Shown piece after piece: positions 20,852-31,181 of a stretch of 57,111 bases of DNA. The notes under the pieces were generated by a model. The model was given only the letters and a program-made list of their open reading frames with translations, was not told where the DNA came from and searched no databases. The stretch's first letter is position 1, and each line of letters starts with the position of its first letter. The stretch is from Pseudomonas syringae pv. cilantro (GTDB lineage Bacteria > Pseudomonadota > Gammaproteobacteria > Pseudomonadales > Pseudomonadaceae): NCBI RefSeq assembly GCF_001293775.1, contig NZ_LGLN01000032.1, positions 31,053 to 88,163 of the forward strand. Direction: 5' to 3'. Made by a program: the position numbers and the translations under genes.

Positions 20852-22144
20852 CTAGGTGGCAGGACAAGGCAGATAAAGATGGACTTCGGTGCCTTGCCCT
20901 TCGACGCTGTCAATCTGCACATGCCCGCCGGCCTGCTTGATGAAACCGTAGACCATCGACAAGCCCAGCCCGGTGCCTTGACCGACAGGTTTGGTGGTGA
21001 AAAACGGATCGAATACCCGATCGATAACGCTTTGAGCAATTCCGCACCCCGTATCCTCGACACTGAGCCGGACGTAATCGCCCGCAGGCAGGCCCCCCTG
21101 CTGCGCCGCACGCTTTACCGACTGGCTGCGAACCCGGACTTGCCCACCTTCAGGTACAGCATCGCGAGCGTTTATCACCAGATTCAACAAGGCATTTTCC
21201 AGTTGATGTTCGTCGGTATGGATAACGCTCAACCCCTCTTCAAGCTCGATGCGCAGCGCCGCGCGACTATCAAGGGTACCTCGCAACAACGCCTCCATCG
21301 ACCACACCATGCGATTGACATCCACCGCACCGACATCCAGCGACTGACGTCGTGCAAAAGTCAGCAACCTCTGGGTCAGCACTGCCGCGCGATTGGCCGA
21401 CGCTGTTGCCGCGTCTATATAGTGCTCCATTTCATCGACACGCCCGGCTGCCAGGCGACGCTTGACCAGTTCCAGCGCCCCAAGCACCCCGGAAAGCATA
21501 TTGTTGAAATCATGGGCGATGCCGCCAGTCAGTTGGCCGATAGCGTCCATTTTTTGTGCATGACGCAGCACCTCTTCAGCCTGAGCACGCTCGGCACTCT
21601 CGACCTGCAATAACTCATAGGCCTTGGCCAGCTCACGAGTTCGCTCTTCGACGCGCATCTCCAGACTTTCATTGAGATCGCGCAAGGCCTCTTCGGCCTT
21701 GACCTGAGCAGTGACGTCAGTGTGAGTGCCCAACCAATGGGTGATATGGCCCTGCACGTCGCGAATGGGCTGTGCACGTGACAGAAACCAGTTGAAGGTG
21801 CCATCTTTGCCACGCAATGGAAACGTGTCTTCCCAGACAGAGCCGGTCGCAAAGCAGTATTGCAGCTTCGCCACCACACGCTCTCGATGCTCGGAGTGCA
21901 GAACCGATCGCCAGCCCAGCGCCTTCATGGCTTCGAACGAAGCGCCGGTGTAGGAATACCAGCGCTGGTTGTACCAGTTGACCTGGCCGCGCGGGTCGGC
22001 GGTCCAGGCAAGCTGGCTCATGTTGTCGGCCAGCGCCCTGAACTGCTGCTCGCTTTCGCGCAACACGTCGATGTGTTGCCGGGCCTCAGAGCTGCGCCCC
22101 TCCGTATGCAGGGGCATGCAGATCGACGGTTTGCTTTTATTCAC
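20852..22144 (-). CDS. Soluble PAS-domain sensor histidine kinase
   Basis: Protein of 430 residues with no membrane segment, so probably a cytoplasmic sensor. A PAS/PAC domain spans about 25-150 (RALADNMSQLAWTADPRGQV, WFLSRAQPIRDVQGHITHWL), a coiled coil 150-195, HisKA with the phospho-acceptor His211 in GGIAHDFNNMLSGVLGALEL, then a HATPase with N box LLNLVINARDAV, G1 VEDTGCGIA, F box DPFFTTK and G2 GTGLGLSMVYGF. Relatives with this H box often carry a C-terminal receiver; here the protein ends just after the ATPase domain and no response regulator is adjacent. GTG at 22144 is the assumed start; ATG at 22117 is an alternative. Confidence 0.85.
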   Translation of the reverse strand: MNKSKPSICMPLHTEGRSSEARQHIDVLRESEQQFRALADNMSQLAWTADPRGQVNWYNQRWYSYTGASFEAMKALGWRSVLHSEHRERVVAKLQYCFATGSVWEDTFPLRGKDGTFNWFLSRAQPIRDVQGHITHWLGTHTDVTAQVKAEEALRDLNESLEMRVEERTRELAKAYELLQVESAERAQAEEVLRHAQKMDAIGQLTGGIAHDFNNMLSGVLGALELVKRRLAAGRVDEMEHYIDAATASANRAAVLTQRLLTFARRQSLDVGAVDVNRMVWSMEALLRGTLDSRAALRIELEEGLSVIHTDEHQLENALLNLVINARDAVPEGGQVRVRSQSVKRAAQQGGLPAGDYVRLSVEDTGCGIAQSVIDRVFDPFFTTKPVGQGTGLGLSMVYGFIKQAGGHVQIDSVEGQGTEVHLYLPCPAT

Positions 22145-22209
22145 TATAGGGTTCCGTCCTGTTCAAACCTTTACCTTGGAGAATCATCCTGACCTCCGGG
22201 CGTTGCGAC

Positions 22210-23568
22210 TTAACGTTTTACCGGGGTGCGCATGGTGACAAATTCTTCCGCAGCGGTCGGGTGCACGCCAATCGTATCGTCGAACACCTGCTTGGTCGCG
22301 CCAGCCTTGATGGCAATCGCCAGGCTTTGCACGATTTCGCCAGCGTCCGGCCCCACCATATGGCAACCCAGCACCCGATCAGTTTTGGCATCCACCACCA
22401 ACTTCATCAAAGTGCGCTCCTGGTCGTCTGTCAGGGTCAACTTCATCGGCCGAAAACGACTTTCGAAAACCTCGACATCATGACCGGCTTTAATCGCATC
22501 TTCTTCGGTCAAACCCACAGTGCCAATGTTCGGCAGGCTGAAAACCGCTGTCGGAATGTGATTGTAGTCCACAGGACGGTATTGCTCAGGCTTGAACAGA
22601 CGTCGCGCCAGCGCCATGCCTTCTGCCAGCGCAACCGGGGTCAGTTGCACGCCACCAATAACGTCGCCGATCGCCAGAATAGAGGGCTCGCTACTCTGAT
22701 AATTCTCGTCGACCTTGATGTAGCCATGCTCGTCAAGCTTGACGTCGACGCTGTCCAGACCGAGGTTGTCGAGCATCGGTCGACGCCCCGTCGCGTAAAA
22801 CACGCAGTCCGTTTCCAGCGTGCCACCATCCCTCATCGTCAACAGCAGGCTGCCGTCGGACTGCTTGTCGATACGCGCGATGTCGCTGTTGAAGCGGATG
22901 TTCATGTGGCGTTTGAGCAGCTCCTCGTGAAGATGGGCGCGTACACTGCCATCGAAGCCGCGCAGGAACAGTTCACCGCGGTAGACCAGCGTGGTGTCGG
23001 CACCCAGCCCGTTGAAAATCGATGCAAACTCCACGGCAATGTAGCCGCCGCCGACGACCACAATGCGTTTTGGCAGCGTCTTGAGGTAGAACGCTTCGTT
23101 AGACGTAATCGCGTGCTCGCGCCCTGGCACATCGGGCACTTGTGGCCAGCCACCGGTGGCGATCAGAATGCGCTCGGCGCTGTACGTCCGACCGTTGATC
23201 TCGACCTGCTGGGTACCGACGATCTTCGCATGACCTTCCAGCAGCGTGACACCGCTGTCGACCAGCAGCTTTCGGTAGATCCCGTTCAGGCGATTGATTT
23301 CGCGGTCCTTATTGGCGATCAGCGTTGACCAGTCGAATTCAGCCTCGCCCAATGACCAGCCAAAACCCTTGGCATGCTCGAAGTCTTCCGAGAAATGCGC
23401 TCCATACACCAGCAGTTTCTTGGGCACACACCCCACATTCACGCAGGTTCCACCCAGATAGCGGCTTTCAGCCACCGCTACCCGCGCACCGAAACCGGCA
23501 GCAAAACGCGCCGCTCTGACGCCACCCGAACCGGCACCAATTACAAACAGATCAAAATCAAAGGCCAT
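22210..23568 (-). CDS. gor: Glutathione-disulfide reductase
   Basis: Cytosolic FAD enzyme of 452 residues that reduces oxidised glutathione with NADPH. The FAD motif [20 protein letters not shown] begins at residue 12, the redox disulfide is in [20 protein letters not shown], the NADPH Rossmann motif is [20 protein letters not shown], and the C-terminal catalytic His-Glu pair lies in [16 protein letters not shown]. The interval after CVPKKL matches glutathione rather than lipoamide reductases. TAGGAGATATCA precedes the ATG. It is downstream of galU but separated by a terminator. Confidence 0.93.
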   Translation of the reverse strand: MAFDFDLFVIGAGSGGVRAARFAAGFGARVAVAESRYLGGTCVNVGCVPKKLLVYGAHFSEDFEHAKGFGWSLGEAEFDWSTLIANKDREINRLNGIYRKLLVDSGVTLLEGHAKIVGTQQVEINGRTYSAERILIATGGWPQVPDVPGREHAITSNEAFYLKTLPKRIVVVGGGYIAVEFASIFNGLGADTTLVYRGELFLRGFDGSVRAHLHEELLKRHMNIRFNSDIARIDKQSDGSLLLTMRDGGTLETDCVFYATGRRPMLDNLGLDSVDVKLDEHGYIKVDENYQSSEPSILAIGDVIGGVQLTPVALAEGMALARRLFKPEQYRPVDYNHIPTAVFSLPNIGTVGLTEEDAIKAGHDVEVFESRFRPMKLTLTDDQERTLMKLVVDAKTDRVLGCHMVGPDAGEIVQSLAIAIKAGATKQVFDDTIGVHPTAAEEFVTMRTPVKR

Positions 23569-23624
23569 TGATATCTCCTAGGCAGAGGGACAGCATAACC
23601 GCTTGGCGGTCTGCCAGAAATGAC

Positions 23625-23646
23625 AAAGCCACCCGAAGGTGGCTTT
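23625..23646 (-). terminator. Rho-independent terminator of galU
   Basis: A perfect nine-base-pair stem (AAAGCCACC/GGTGGCTTT) closes a TTCG tetraloop in the minus direction, followed by TTTGTCATTT. It lies between galU and gor, both on the minus strand. Confidence 0.8.
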
Positions 23647-23670
23647 GCCCAGAACGTCATCAATCAAAAA

Positions 23671-24510
23671 TCAATGCGCTTTGCCTGTTTTGTAGAAATG
23701 CTCGAAGCAGAAGTTGGTGGCCTGAATGTAGCCTTCAGCACCACCGCAGTCGAAGCGCTCACCCTTGAACTTGTAAGCGAGCACATTGCCTTCTGCAGCC
23801 TGCTTCATCAGGGCGTCGGTGATCTGGATCTCGCCGCCTTTGCCTGGCTCGGTCTGCTCGATTTTCTCGAAGATGTCCGGCGTCAGAATGTAGCGGCCGA
23901 TGATGGCCAGATTGGACGGCGCATCTTCAGGCTTTGGCTTCTCAACCATGTTGGTCACGCGGAACAGGCCAGGCTTGATCTCTTCACCCGCGATCACGCC
24001 GTACTTGTTGGTTTCCTGCGGGTCAACTTCCTGAATGGCGATAATCGAGCAACCATAATGCTTGTGCAGTTTGACCATCTGCGCCAGCACGCCGTCACCG
24101 TCAGGATTGACGCACAAGTCATCCGCCAGAACTACGGCGAACGCCTCATTACCGATCAGCGGACGACCGCTGAGGATCGCGTGGCCCAGGCCCTTCATTT
24201 CAGTCTGACGGGTGTAGGAGAAGCTGCACTCGTCGATCAGTTTGCGGATACCGACCAGATATTTCTCTTTGTCAGTGCCCTTGATCTGATGCTCAAGCTC
24301 GTAGCTGATATCAAAGTGATCTTCCAGAGCGCGTTTGCCACGGCCGGTCACGATGGAGATTTCAGTCAGGCCAGCCGCGAGTGCTTCTTCAACACCGTAT
24401 TGGATCAGCGGCTTGTTGACCACCGGCAGCATTTCCTTGGGCATGGCCTTGGTCGCTGGCAAAAAGCGAGTGCCGTAACCGGCTGCTGGGAACAAGCATT
24501 TCTTGATCAT
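23671..24510 (-). CDS. galU: UTP-glucose-1-phosphate uridylyltransferase
   Basis: Cytosolic enzyme of 279 residues that makes UDP-glucose from UTP and glucose-1-phosphate, a precursor of lipopolysaccharide, exopolysaccharide and other glucosides. The nucleotide-binding N-terminus FPAAGYGTRFLPATKAMPKE is diagnostic, followed by EMLPVVNKPLIQYGVEEALA and the sugar-binding region EKPKPEDAPSNLAIIGRYIL. Length is usual for the family. It links glucose phosphates to the glycan genes later in the window but is not in an operon with them. Confidence 0.95.
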   Translation of the reverse strand: MIKKCLFPAAGYGTRFLPATKAMPKEMLPVVNKPLIQYGVEEALAAGLTEISIVTGRGKRALEDHFDISYELEHQIKGTDKEKYLVGIRKLIDECSFSYTRQTEMKGLGHAILSGRPLIGNEAFAVVLADDLCVNPDGDGVLAQMVKLHKHYGCSIIAIQEVDPQETNKYGVIAGEEIKPGLFRVTNMVEKPKPEDAPSNLAIIGRYILTPDIFEKIEQTEPGKGGEIQITDALMKQAAEGNVLAYKFKGERFDCGGAEGYIQATNFCFEHFYKTGKAH

Positions 24511-24834
24511 AAAAGTCCTTGATAAGGGCTGTTGGTGTTAACGGCGCAGTCTAATCAGGCGGCGGTCACGTTACAATGCCCCGCCTTTGGCCGTCCGATG
24601 CCTTCATAGAGGAATCCACGGGCAGATAGTTCCGCACTATTATTGATTTGCAACCAATCCCGCAAGCCGCCGGTATCCCGAATCACACACCTGAACGACG
24701 TCCTGTCGCTCAGCGCACGGCTACAAACCAGCTGACGGGAATGCAAAACATGGCGGAACGATGGCACTGTACATCAGTCCAAACCTGCAATTGCTGATTT
24801 CCGGCCTTATCTTCATCTTCTCGAAGCGAAAAAC
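24511..24834. other. Intergenic region between galU and a small lipoprotein gene
   Basis: About 320 bases between divergent genes. Apart from a possible 25-codon reading frame at 24761-24838 (annotated separately) no gene, long repeat or clear terminator is visible. Confidence 0.5.
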
Positions 24835-24838
24835 ATGA
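24761..24838 (+). CDS. Possible 25-residue hydrophobic peptide coupled to the lipoprotein gene
   Basis: ATG at 24761 opens a 25-codon frame (MALYISPNLQLLISGLIFIF then SKRKT) whose TGA overlaps the ATG of the next gene as ATGA. GGCGGAACG sits just upstream but is not an ideal ribosome-binding site. The peptide looks like a single membrane segment with a basic tail. It could be a leader peptide or chance; there is no comparative evidence. Confidence 0.25.
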   Translation: MALYISPNLQLLISGLIFIFSKRKT

Positions 24839-25116
24839 TCAGATTCCTGTCCATTATTGCTGTGCTGGCCCTCACAGGCTGCGCAACCGCCTCTAATACC
24901 TACCTGAAAAACGGCAAACAGGGCTTGAGCATCGACTGCTCAGGTGAAGCGATGTCCTGGGCAAGCTGCTATGAAAAGGCAGACGCCTCCTGCGCGGGCA
25001 CAGGGTATGAAATCGTCGGCACTGACGGCACGCCGCAACCGGCTGAAAGCGAAAAAACACTGGGCGTGGACGTCGGCAACTACAAGAGCCGCAGCGTACT
25101 GGTCGTTTGCAAATAA
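24835..25116 (+). CDS. Small lipoprotein, hypothetical
   Basis: Protein of 93 residues with a lipoprotein signal (MIRFLSIIAVLALTGC, acceptor Cys16). The mature domain has four further cysteines (SIDCSGEAMSWASCYEKADA, SCAGTGYEI and the terminal VVCK), suggesting two disulfides in the periplasm. It resembles short secreted lipoproteins common in Pseudomonas; no function is known. A hairpin (CCCGACC 25166-25172, GGTCGGG 25182-25188) downstream lacks a T tract. Confidence 0.7.
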   Translation: MIRFLSIIAVLALTGCATASNTYLKNGKQGLSIDCSGEAMSWASCYEKADASCAGTGYEIVGTDGTPQPAESEKTLGVDVGNYKSRSVLVVCK

Positions 25117-25208
25117 GTGACCTGCCAAAAGCAATAAGAAGCATCAGGTAGCGCCCGCACCATGACCCGACCCAATCCACTGGTCGGGCGCCTCTGACTG
25201 TTTGACTG

Positions 25209-25559
25209 TCAGCCGGAAATGCAGGCTTCGGCGGCGTTTTGCACATCCCTGAAGCGAATGGGCACATTGGAAAGACGCTCATACACCTTGATCGTACTAC
25301 CACCCGAGCGGCTCTCGACATCCAGCACGGCTGCCGGCGACTTGCTGAGCTTTTGCGGAACAATGATGCGCAGACCGTCATGACGGGACTCGATCAGGGA
25401 CGGCTTGCGGCTGCTGCTGATCTTGCTGACGAAACAGTCAGTGTATTCCTTGGGGTTCTTGCCCGACATGACGTTCATGGTCGGGGGGGTATGTTCGATA
25501 TCGCTTACCGTTGCACAGCCGGTCATCGCCAGAGCCAGGACTACTACAGCCAGTTTCAT
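25209..25559 (-). CDS. Small lipoprotein, hypothetical
   Basis: Protein of 116 residues with a lipoprotein signal (MKLAVVVLALAMTGC, acceptor Cys15). The ATG at 25559 is chosen since upstream starts to 25676 add unrelated sequence before the signal. The mature part is short, beta-rich and basic (YTDCFVSKISSSRKPSLIES, RIIVPQKLSK), with a cysteine near the C-terminus (AAEACISG) that could pair with Cys in TDCF. It is convergent with the preceding lipoprotein gene. No function recognised. Confidence 0.7.
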   Translation of the reverse strand: MKLAVVVLALAMTGCATVSDIEHTPPTMNVMSGKNPKEYTDCFVSKISSSRKPSLIESRHDGLRIIVPQKLSKSPAAVLDVESRSGGSTIKVYERLSNVPIRFRDVQNAAEACISG

Positions 25560-25729
25560 ACAAAGTCTCCCGAATAAAGGAGCTACGACAAGGCTGGTGA
25601 CAATTAAATCCCCACACCGGCATTTTTTACCTGAAAGACTGCAAATTAATGATGCCCGGCGGCAAATCACGGGCACAGCATGCTATCGTTTTGATTTTTC
25701 AGAAAAAGCCCTGCTTTGGAGCACCGGTC

Positions 25730-26035
25730 ATGAAATTCGTACACCAGCGTGAGCATTTGAACGAGGACGATCTGGTCGTCATCACATGCTCGCAGACCTG
25801 CAATATTCGCCTCATGAACGATGCGAACTTTCGCAGCTTCAAGAACGGTGGCCGTCATACTTACCACGGCGGCGCATTCGATACTTTTCCGGCCAAGATC
25901 GCAGCGCCCAGCACCGGCTTCTGGAACATTACCATTGACACTGCCGGACGCAAGGTCGACACCAACGCCGGTCGCAAGCCGCCGTTTACCCACGCCATCA
26001 AGATCGTCCGCCGCTCGACCTCTCAGTTGAGATGA
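25730..26035 (+). CDS. DUF1883 domain protein
   Basis: Protein of 101 residues starting MKFVHQREHLNEDDLVVITC, with conserved-looking LMNDANFRSFKNGGRHTYHG and FWNITIDTAGRK. This matches the DUF1883 family: small, soluble, beta-rich proteins of unknown function. The ATG at 25730 is preferred over 25649, which would add 27 unrelated residues. The next small gene starts 14 bases downstream and alkB soon after, so the three may be co-transcribed. Confidence 0.7.
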   Translation: MKFVHQREHLNEDDLVVITCSQTCNIRLMNDANFRSFKNGGRHTYHGGAFDTFPAKIAAPSTGFWNITIDTAGRKVDTNAGRKPPFTHAIKIVRRSTSQLR

Positions 26036-26049
26036 TGCAAGGAGTCACT

Positions 26050-26232
26050 GTGAACAATCCCGCCACACGTACGACCAAATACGCGGTCAGCTATAAACTC
26101 AACGGTGAACGCCGTTTCGAATTCGCGCAGTTACAGTCCGCCTCGGTCGAAGAAGCCGAAGCCGCACTGAAAAAAATGCACGGCCAGAATGACGACCGGA
26201 TTACCGACGTCAAGGTCAGCAAGGCGCTTTAA
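26050..26232 (+). CDS. Small conserved-looking hypothetical protein
   Basis: A 60-residue protein starting at GTG 26050, which has AAGGAG seven bases upstream; an ATG at 26032 overlaps the previous gene and lacks such a site. Sequence: RTTKYAVSYKLNGERRFEFA then a helical SVEEAEAALKKMHGQ and DDRITDVKVSKAL, suggesting a compact beta-beta-alpha-beta fold. No domain recognised. It lies between the DUF1883 gene and alkB on the same strand. Confidence 0.65.
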   Translation: MNNPATRTTKYAVSYKLNGERRFEFAQLQSASVEEAEAALKKMHGQNDDRITDVKVSKAL

Positions 26233-26259
26233 TGACTCCTTGAAGGTGCTCGATCCATC

Positions 26260-26946
26260 ATGCAGCGCAAAGGTGCAACACCTGCCAATCTCGATCTGTT
26301 TGCCGAGCAGACGCCTCAACCCCGGCGTAACGAGCAGATAGGGCCGGGATCATGGTTGCTCAGTGGTTTTGCGCTGGAGGTGATGGTGCCACTGCTGGCT
26401 GCTCTGGAAGAAACCGTTGCGCAATCCCCGTTCCGCCACATGCAAACGCCCAGTGGCCTGAACATGTCGGCCGCGCTCAGCAGTTGCGGGCAACTGGGCT
26501 GGATCACTGATCGCCACGGCTACCGTTACAGCGCAACAGACCCGCAAAACGGCAGGCCTTGGCCGGCGATGCCAGATGTTTTCATGCAGTTGGCGCAAAA
26601 CGCCGCGCGCGCTGCGGGCTATCCAGGCTTCATACCGGACGCCTGCCTGATCAATCGCTACATTCCCGGTGCCAAAATGTCATTGCATCAGGATCGTAAC
26701 GAACATGACCATCAATGGCCTGTGGTTTCGGTGTCACTGGGCATTCCGGCGATTTTTCAGTTCGGCGGCATGTTGCGCAGCGACAAACCCCAGCGTATCT
26801 CACTGTTTCACGGCGATGTCGTGGTCTGGGGTGGTGAGGACCGACTGCGCTTTCACGGTATTCTGCCGGTCAAGCAGGCCGGGCACCCGCTGCTGGGTGA
26901 GCAGCGCATCAACCTGACCTTTCGCAAAGCCGGTCGCCACGACTGA
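26260..26946 (+). CDS. alkB: DNA/RNA demethylase AlkB (Fe(II)/2-oxoglutarate dioxygenase)
   Basis: Cytosolic repair enzyme of 228 residues that removes 1-methyladenine and 3-methylcytosine lesions by oxidative demethylation. Iron ligands are His143 and Asp145 (SLHQDRNE) and His199 (RFHGIL); 2-oxoglutarate ligands are Arg216 and Arg222 (QRINLTFRKAG). The spacing between these residues is the same as in E. coli AlkB. The substrate-lid region NRYIPGAKMSLHQD is typical. It follows two small genes on the same strand and is not paired with ada here. Confidence 0.93.
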   Translation: MQRKGATPANLDLFAEQTPQPRRNEQIGPGSWLLSGFALEVMVPLLAALEETVAQSPFRHMQTPSGLNMSAALSSCGQLGWITDRHGYRYSATDPQNGRPWPAMPDVFMQLAQNAARAAGYPGFIPDACLINRYIPGAKMSLHQDRNEHDHQWPVVSVSLGIPAIFQFGGMLRSDKPQRISLFHGDVVVWGGEDRLRFHGILPVKQAGHPLLGEQRINLTFRKAGRHD

Positions 26947-28764
26947 TCAACTGGCGGCAAGCTCGGCAGACGTTCGCGTCAGCGCCGGGCACACGACCCG
27001 GTGCAGGTTCAATGCTGTATTGATGATGCCGATATGACTGAACGCCTGCGGGAAATTACCCAGCATGCGGCCGTCTTTCGGATCATATTGCTCGGCCAGC
27101 AGACCAACGTCGTTGCACAGGCCACAGAGCCTTTCGAACAGACTGGCAGCATCGTCAGCGCGCCCAAGCAGCACATAGGCATCGGCCAGCCAGAACGAGC
27201 AGACCAAGAACGTGCCTTCACGCCCCGCTACCCCATCATCGCTGCGCTCGTTGTCATACCGCAGCAGCAAGCCATCCTGCATCAAGGTGCGCTCGATCCT
27301 CGCGACGGTGCCGATGACGCGCGGGTCTTCAGGCGGCAAAAAGCCGGTCAGGACAATCTGCAGCAGACTGGCATCAACCTCGGTCGCGCCGTAAGTCTGC
27401 ACAAAACTGTTCAGGCCGACATCAAAGCCGTTAAGACAGACGTCAGCATGAATCTCATCCGCCACCTGCCGGTAATGCTCGGCCAACGCACGGTCTTCGT
27501 CAGTGTCAGCGGCCTGGGCGATTTGCTTGGCGTTGCGGTCGAACGCCACCCAGGCCATGACTTTCGAATGGGTGAAATGCCGCGGTTCCGAGCGGATTTC
27601 CCAGATTCCGGCATCCGGCAGGTGCCAGATGGTTTCCAGATAGGGCATGACCACCTTGGAGATCGCCACACTGCGCGGGTGCGCCGGCATGCCACTACGC
27701 AGCGCTTGAATCATGGCATCGGCAACTTCGCCGTAAACGTCGAGCTGTACCTGGGTCGCAGCGCCATTGCCAACCCGCACCGGTTGCGAGTTCTCATAGC
27801 CGCTCAGCCAGGGCAACTCGTATTCCTGCAAGCGTCGCTCGCCGCCTACGCCATACATGATCTGAATCTGCTCCGGGTTACCGGCCACCGACCGCAACAG
27901 CCAGTCCCGCCAGGCCGTGGCCTCCTCGAAATAACCCAGATTCATGAACGCCAACAGGGTCATCGTCGCATCGCGCAACCAGCAATACCGATAATCCCAA
28001 TTACGTTCGCCACCCAACTGCTCGGGCAACGACGTCGTGACGGCAGCAACAATGCCCCCGGTTGGCGCGTAGGTCATGGCCTTGAGGGTGATCAACGAGC
28101 GCTTGACCTGCGCGGTCCAGGAACCGACATCCGGACACCGGTCAGAAAATTCACGCCAGTAGCTGACGGTAGTCTGAAGCGCTTTCTCGACGTCGATATC
28201 CGCCAGCAAAGGCTCATAGGACGCTTGATAAGCGAGGGTGAAGACCTTGCGCTCGCCTTCAGCCACCTGAAACCGGCTGGCCGTATGATGATCCTGAGGG
28301 TGCAACGGCACCGGGCTGCGCAGGACCAGCATTTCCGGACCCGCCACAGCGGTCAGCGTATGCGCATCCTTTTTCTCGACCCAAGGTACGCTGCTGCCGT
28401 AGTCGAAACGAATGGCGAGGTCGACAGCGAATTCGACCTGCCCCTCCAGCCCGACCACGATACGCACCACATGGCCGCTGGTGTTCATGGGCATGAAATC
28501 GATCAGCATCGCGCGACCTTCGCGGGTCTCGAAGACTGTTTCGAGCACCAGCGTACCGTCTCGATAGCGACGCTCGACTGCAATGACCTCGGCGGTTGGC
28601 GCAATCTTCCAGCGGCCGTGGTCACTGCTGCCCAATAGCGCAGCAAAACAGGCGGTCGAATCGAAACGGGGAAAACACAACCAGTCCAGTGAGCCATCGC
28701 GGGCGACCAGCGCCGCAGTCTGACAATTACCCAGCAACGCGTAGTCTTCGATCAATGCAGCCAT
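26947..28764 (-). CDS. Glycoside hydrolase family 15 protein (glucoamylase/trehalase-like)
   Basis: Cytosolic protein of 605 residues. The N-terminal beta-sandwich begins IEDYALLGNCQTAALVARDG and SLDWLCFPRFDSTACFAALL, typical of bacterial GH15. The (alpha/alpha)6 barrel carries GGERNWDYRYCWLRDATMTL with its aromatic and acid cluster, and the LPWLSGYENSQPVRVGNGA segment; a C-terminal VCSFWLADAYVLLGRADDA helps line the active site. Members cleave alpha-glucosidic bonds at chain ends, and some are trehalases. It is the fourth gene of the gnd-zwf-HAD run, so it may supply glucose to glucokinase and Zwf. Substrate uncertain. Confidence 0.88.
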   Translation of the reverse strand: MAALIEDYALLGNCQTAALVARDGSLDWLCFPRFDSTACFAALLGSSDHGRWKIAPTAEVIAVERRYRDGTLVLETVFETREGRAMLIDFMPMNTSGHVVRIVVGLEGQVEFAVDLAIRFDYGSSVPWVEKKDAHTLTAVAGPEMLVLRSPVPLHPQDHHTASRFQVAEGERKVFTLAYQASYEPLLADIDVEKALQTTVSYWREFSDRCPDVGSWTAQVKRSLITLKAMTYAPTGGIVAAVTTSLPEQLGGERNWDYRYCWLRDATMTLLAFMNLGYFEEATAWRDWLLRSVAGNPEQIQIMYGVGGERRLQEYELPWLSGYENSQPVRVGNGAATQVQLDVYGEVADAMIQALRSGMPAHPRSVAISKVVMPYLETIWHLPDAGIWEIRSEPRHFTHSKVMAWVAFDRNAKQIAQAADTDEDRALAEHYRQVADEIHADVCLNGFDVGLNSFVQTYGATEVDASLLQIVLTGFLPPEDPRVIGTVARIERTLMQDGLLLRYDNERSDDGVAGREGTFLVCSFWLADAYVLLGRADDAASLFERLCGLCNDVGLLAEQYDPKDGRMLGNFPQAFSHIGIINTALNLHRVVCPALTRTSAELAAS

Positions 28765-28837
28765 TCAGAAATGCCCGTCATGTTGCCCGTTATAGTGATA
28801 GTACGCGGCGCAGCGACCATCACCGCGCCAGACCTGC

Positions 28838-29648
28838 TCAGACCGGCAGGATATAGCGCTCGATAGCGCGAGCCACGCCGTCCTGTTCGTTGCTATCTGT
28901 AACATGGTCGGCCTGTCCCTTGACTGTCGGCTCGCCCTGCCCCATGGCAATCGATAACCCGGCCTTGCGAAACATCGCCACGTCATTGCCACCATCGCCG
29001 ATGGCTGCCGTGCGTGAAAGCTCGACGCCGAGGTAATCCGCGAGCGTTGCCAGCGCCGAACCCTTGTTGGCGTCCAGCGCAGTAACGTCCAGGTAATACT
29101 TTTGCGAACGCGCAGCCAGCGCAAGCCCCTCAATCAAGGGGTTGAGCCGGGCCTCAAGGGTTTTGAGCAATTCAAAGTCAGCGCTTGCTGCGACAATCTT
29201 GTCGACCCGGTCAAGATAAGGCTCAAAGCTCTCGACCTGGAGATATTCGTAGCCCAAGGCATCACGCTCGTGGTCGACATAATCTCCTGCCGGGTCGAGC
29301 AACAGCCATTGGTCATCGGCAAAGACCCAGATGGCAACCTTCTCGCCAGCAAACAGATCAAGACAGGTTCGCACCGCAGCCTGGTCGATACGGTGGGCGA
29401 CCAGCAAGCTGCCATCGGCATGCGTGATGGTGCCGCCGTTGAACGCAACGGTCGGCAGATCGACGCCTAGCGCTTCGATCACCTGACGCATGGCCCTCGG
29501 CGGACGACTGCTTGCCAGTGTGAAATGGATGCCCGCCGCTCGCAGGCGCCCGATCGCGTCGATGTTGGCCGGGCTCAGGCTGTGATCACGACGCAGCAGC
29601 GTGCCGTCGATGTCGGACATCACGAACTGCACGGGCAATGATGAGGCT

Positions 29649-29656
<8 letters not shown>
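28838..29656 (-). CDS. Cof-type HAD-superfamily phosphatase
   Basis: Cytosolic Mg-dependent phosphatase of 272 residues. Motif I is SDIDGTLLRRD (nucleophile Asp and general acid Asp), motif II is FTLASSRPP, motif III contains the Lys in ALDANKGSALATLADYLGV, and motif IV is AIGDGGNDVAMFRKAGLSIA. The C2B-type cap lies between. Such enzymes commonly act on sugar phosphates or on pyridoxal or flavin phosphates. Overlapping the zwf end by eight bases, it is probably translated with zwf, which favours a sugar-phosphate substrate (inference). Confidence 0.88.

Positions 29657-31180
<1,524 letters not shown>

Positions 31181-31181
<1 letters not shown>

Noticed and set aside
27001..28638. Long plus-strand open frame (545 codons) opposite the GH15 gene
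   Set aside because: Antisense shadow: no recognisable motif, no ribosome-binding site, and the opposite strand encodes a full GH15 enzyme.
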